NCBI GenBank assembly: GCA_947458895.1
Contig: CANHBY010000033.1
Span: 1-8,443 of the forward strand
Direction of reading: 5' to 3'
DNA from: Burkholderiales bacterium
GTDB lineage: Bacteria > Pseudomonadota > Gammaproteobacteria > Burkholderiales > Burkholderiaceae_C
DNA length: 8,443 nt
Under the pieces are notes generated by a model. It searched no databases and was not told the DNA's origin. It saw only the letters and a program-made list of their open reading frames with translations. Positions 7,977-8,443 of this stretch are shown piece by piece. Position numbers and translations under genes: made by a program. The stretch's first letter is position 1. Every line of letters begins with the position of its first letter.

Positions 7977-8443
7977 ATGAAGCCGCCTATCGGCTGGGAG
8001 TGGGCGCATTGGCATCGATGGGTTCTGCTCGGGCTGGGCCTTAGTTTGGGAGTGCTGCTTTTACGGTGGATACCCGCGGCGCCGCTGCGTGAGCATGTGG
8101 GCTCATCTCGCGCCTTCTACAGCAGCGACGGCAAGCTCCTTCGCCTGACCCTCAGCGCCGATGAGCAATACCGGATGTGGACGCCGCTGGAGGCCATTTC
8201 TCCGGCGCTTGTGGAGGCGGTCAAGCTCTACGAAGATCGCTGGTTCGACTGGCACGCTGGCATCAACCCCGTCAGCCTGACACGCGGCGCTTGGATCACC
8301 CTGGCGGGTGGAGCACGCACAGGGGCATCGACCCTCACCATGCAACTCGCTAGGCGACTCTATGACATTGACAGCCGAAGCTTGTGGGGCAAGGCTCGCC
8401 AAATGGGCGCAGCGGTGTGGTTGGAGTCTCGCTACAGCAAGCA
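7977..8443 (+). CDS. pbpC: Penicillin-binding protein 1C, N-terminal part (3' end beyond window)
   Basis: A class A penicillin-binding protein; family members build peptidoglycan glycan strands through an N-terminal GT51 glycosyltransferase domain and carry a C-terminal transpeptidase-like domain. Only 155 codons are visible (E. coli PbpC is 770 residues), so the transpeptidase part lies outside the window. A short cytoplasmic N-terminus is followed by a membrane helix at about 15-31 (VLLGLGLSLGVLLL). The GT51 signatures are KLYEDRWFDWHAGINP (83-98), with Glu86 as the predicted catalytic base, and GASTLTMQLARRL (116-128). YEDRWF with the Asn-Pro that follows matches PbpC better than PBP1a or PBP1b. 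An in-frame TGA at 7971-7973 and no earlier start fix the ATG at 7977; the Shine-Dalgarno is weak. The 49-base gap after the macroglobulin gene has no visible terminator or promoter, so the two are probably one operon. Confidence 0.93.
   Translation, partial: MKPPIGWEWAHWHRWVLLGLGLSLGVLLLRWIPAAPLREHVGSSRAFYSSDGKLLRLTLSADEQYRMWTPLEAISPALVEAVKLYEDRWFDWHAGINPVSLTRGAWITLAGGARTGASTLTMQLARRLYDIDSRSLWGKARQMGAAVWLESRYSK

Overview
The window is GC-rich, densely coded, and entirely on the + strand. It most likely comes from a betaproteobacterium of the Burkholderiales, Comamonadaceae-like. That placement is an inference from protein style: Fmt carries the short insert and wording typical of that group, and the macroglobulin has a membrane-anchored N-terminus. 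No marker gene here fixes the genus.

Layout: (1) 1-1410, the housekeeping pair def (5' end outside the window) and fmt, overlapping by 11 bases. Fmt formylates initiator Met-tRNA and peptide deformylase later removes the formyl group. fmt ends directly at a perfect 7-bp stem capped by a cUUCGg tetraloop. (2) 1411-1926, a short intergenic region with a candidate sigma-28 (FliA) promoter, then a small predicted lipoprotein of unknown function. (3) 2027-7927, a 1966-residue bacterial alpha-2-macroglobulin anchored in the inner membrane by an N-terminal helix. (4) 7977-8443, the first 155 codons of pbpC (penicillin-binding protein 1C), cut by the window edge.

The macroglobulin/pbpC pair is a known proteobacterial arrangement (E. 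coli yfhM-pbpC). It is thought to pair a periplasmic protease trap with a cell-wall synthase. What is odd here is that the macroglobulin has lost the thioester cysteine: the CxEQ motif reads S-T-E-Q at residues 1503-1506. I also find no cysteine anywhere in its roughly 1890-residue periplasmic part. This pbpC-linked protein therefore cannot form the covalent thioester trap expected of its neighbourhood class.

The other points worth a second look are the FliA-like promoter in front of the orphan lipoprotein and the hairpin abutting the fmt stop codon. I saw no RNA genes, mobile elements, CRISPR arrays or large repeats. No gap between genes exceeds 135 bases.
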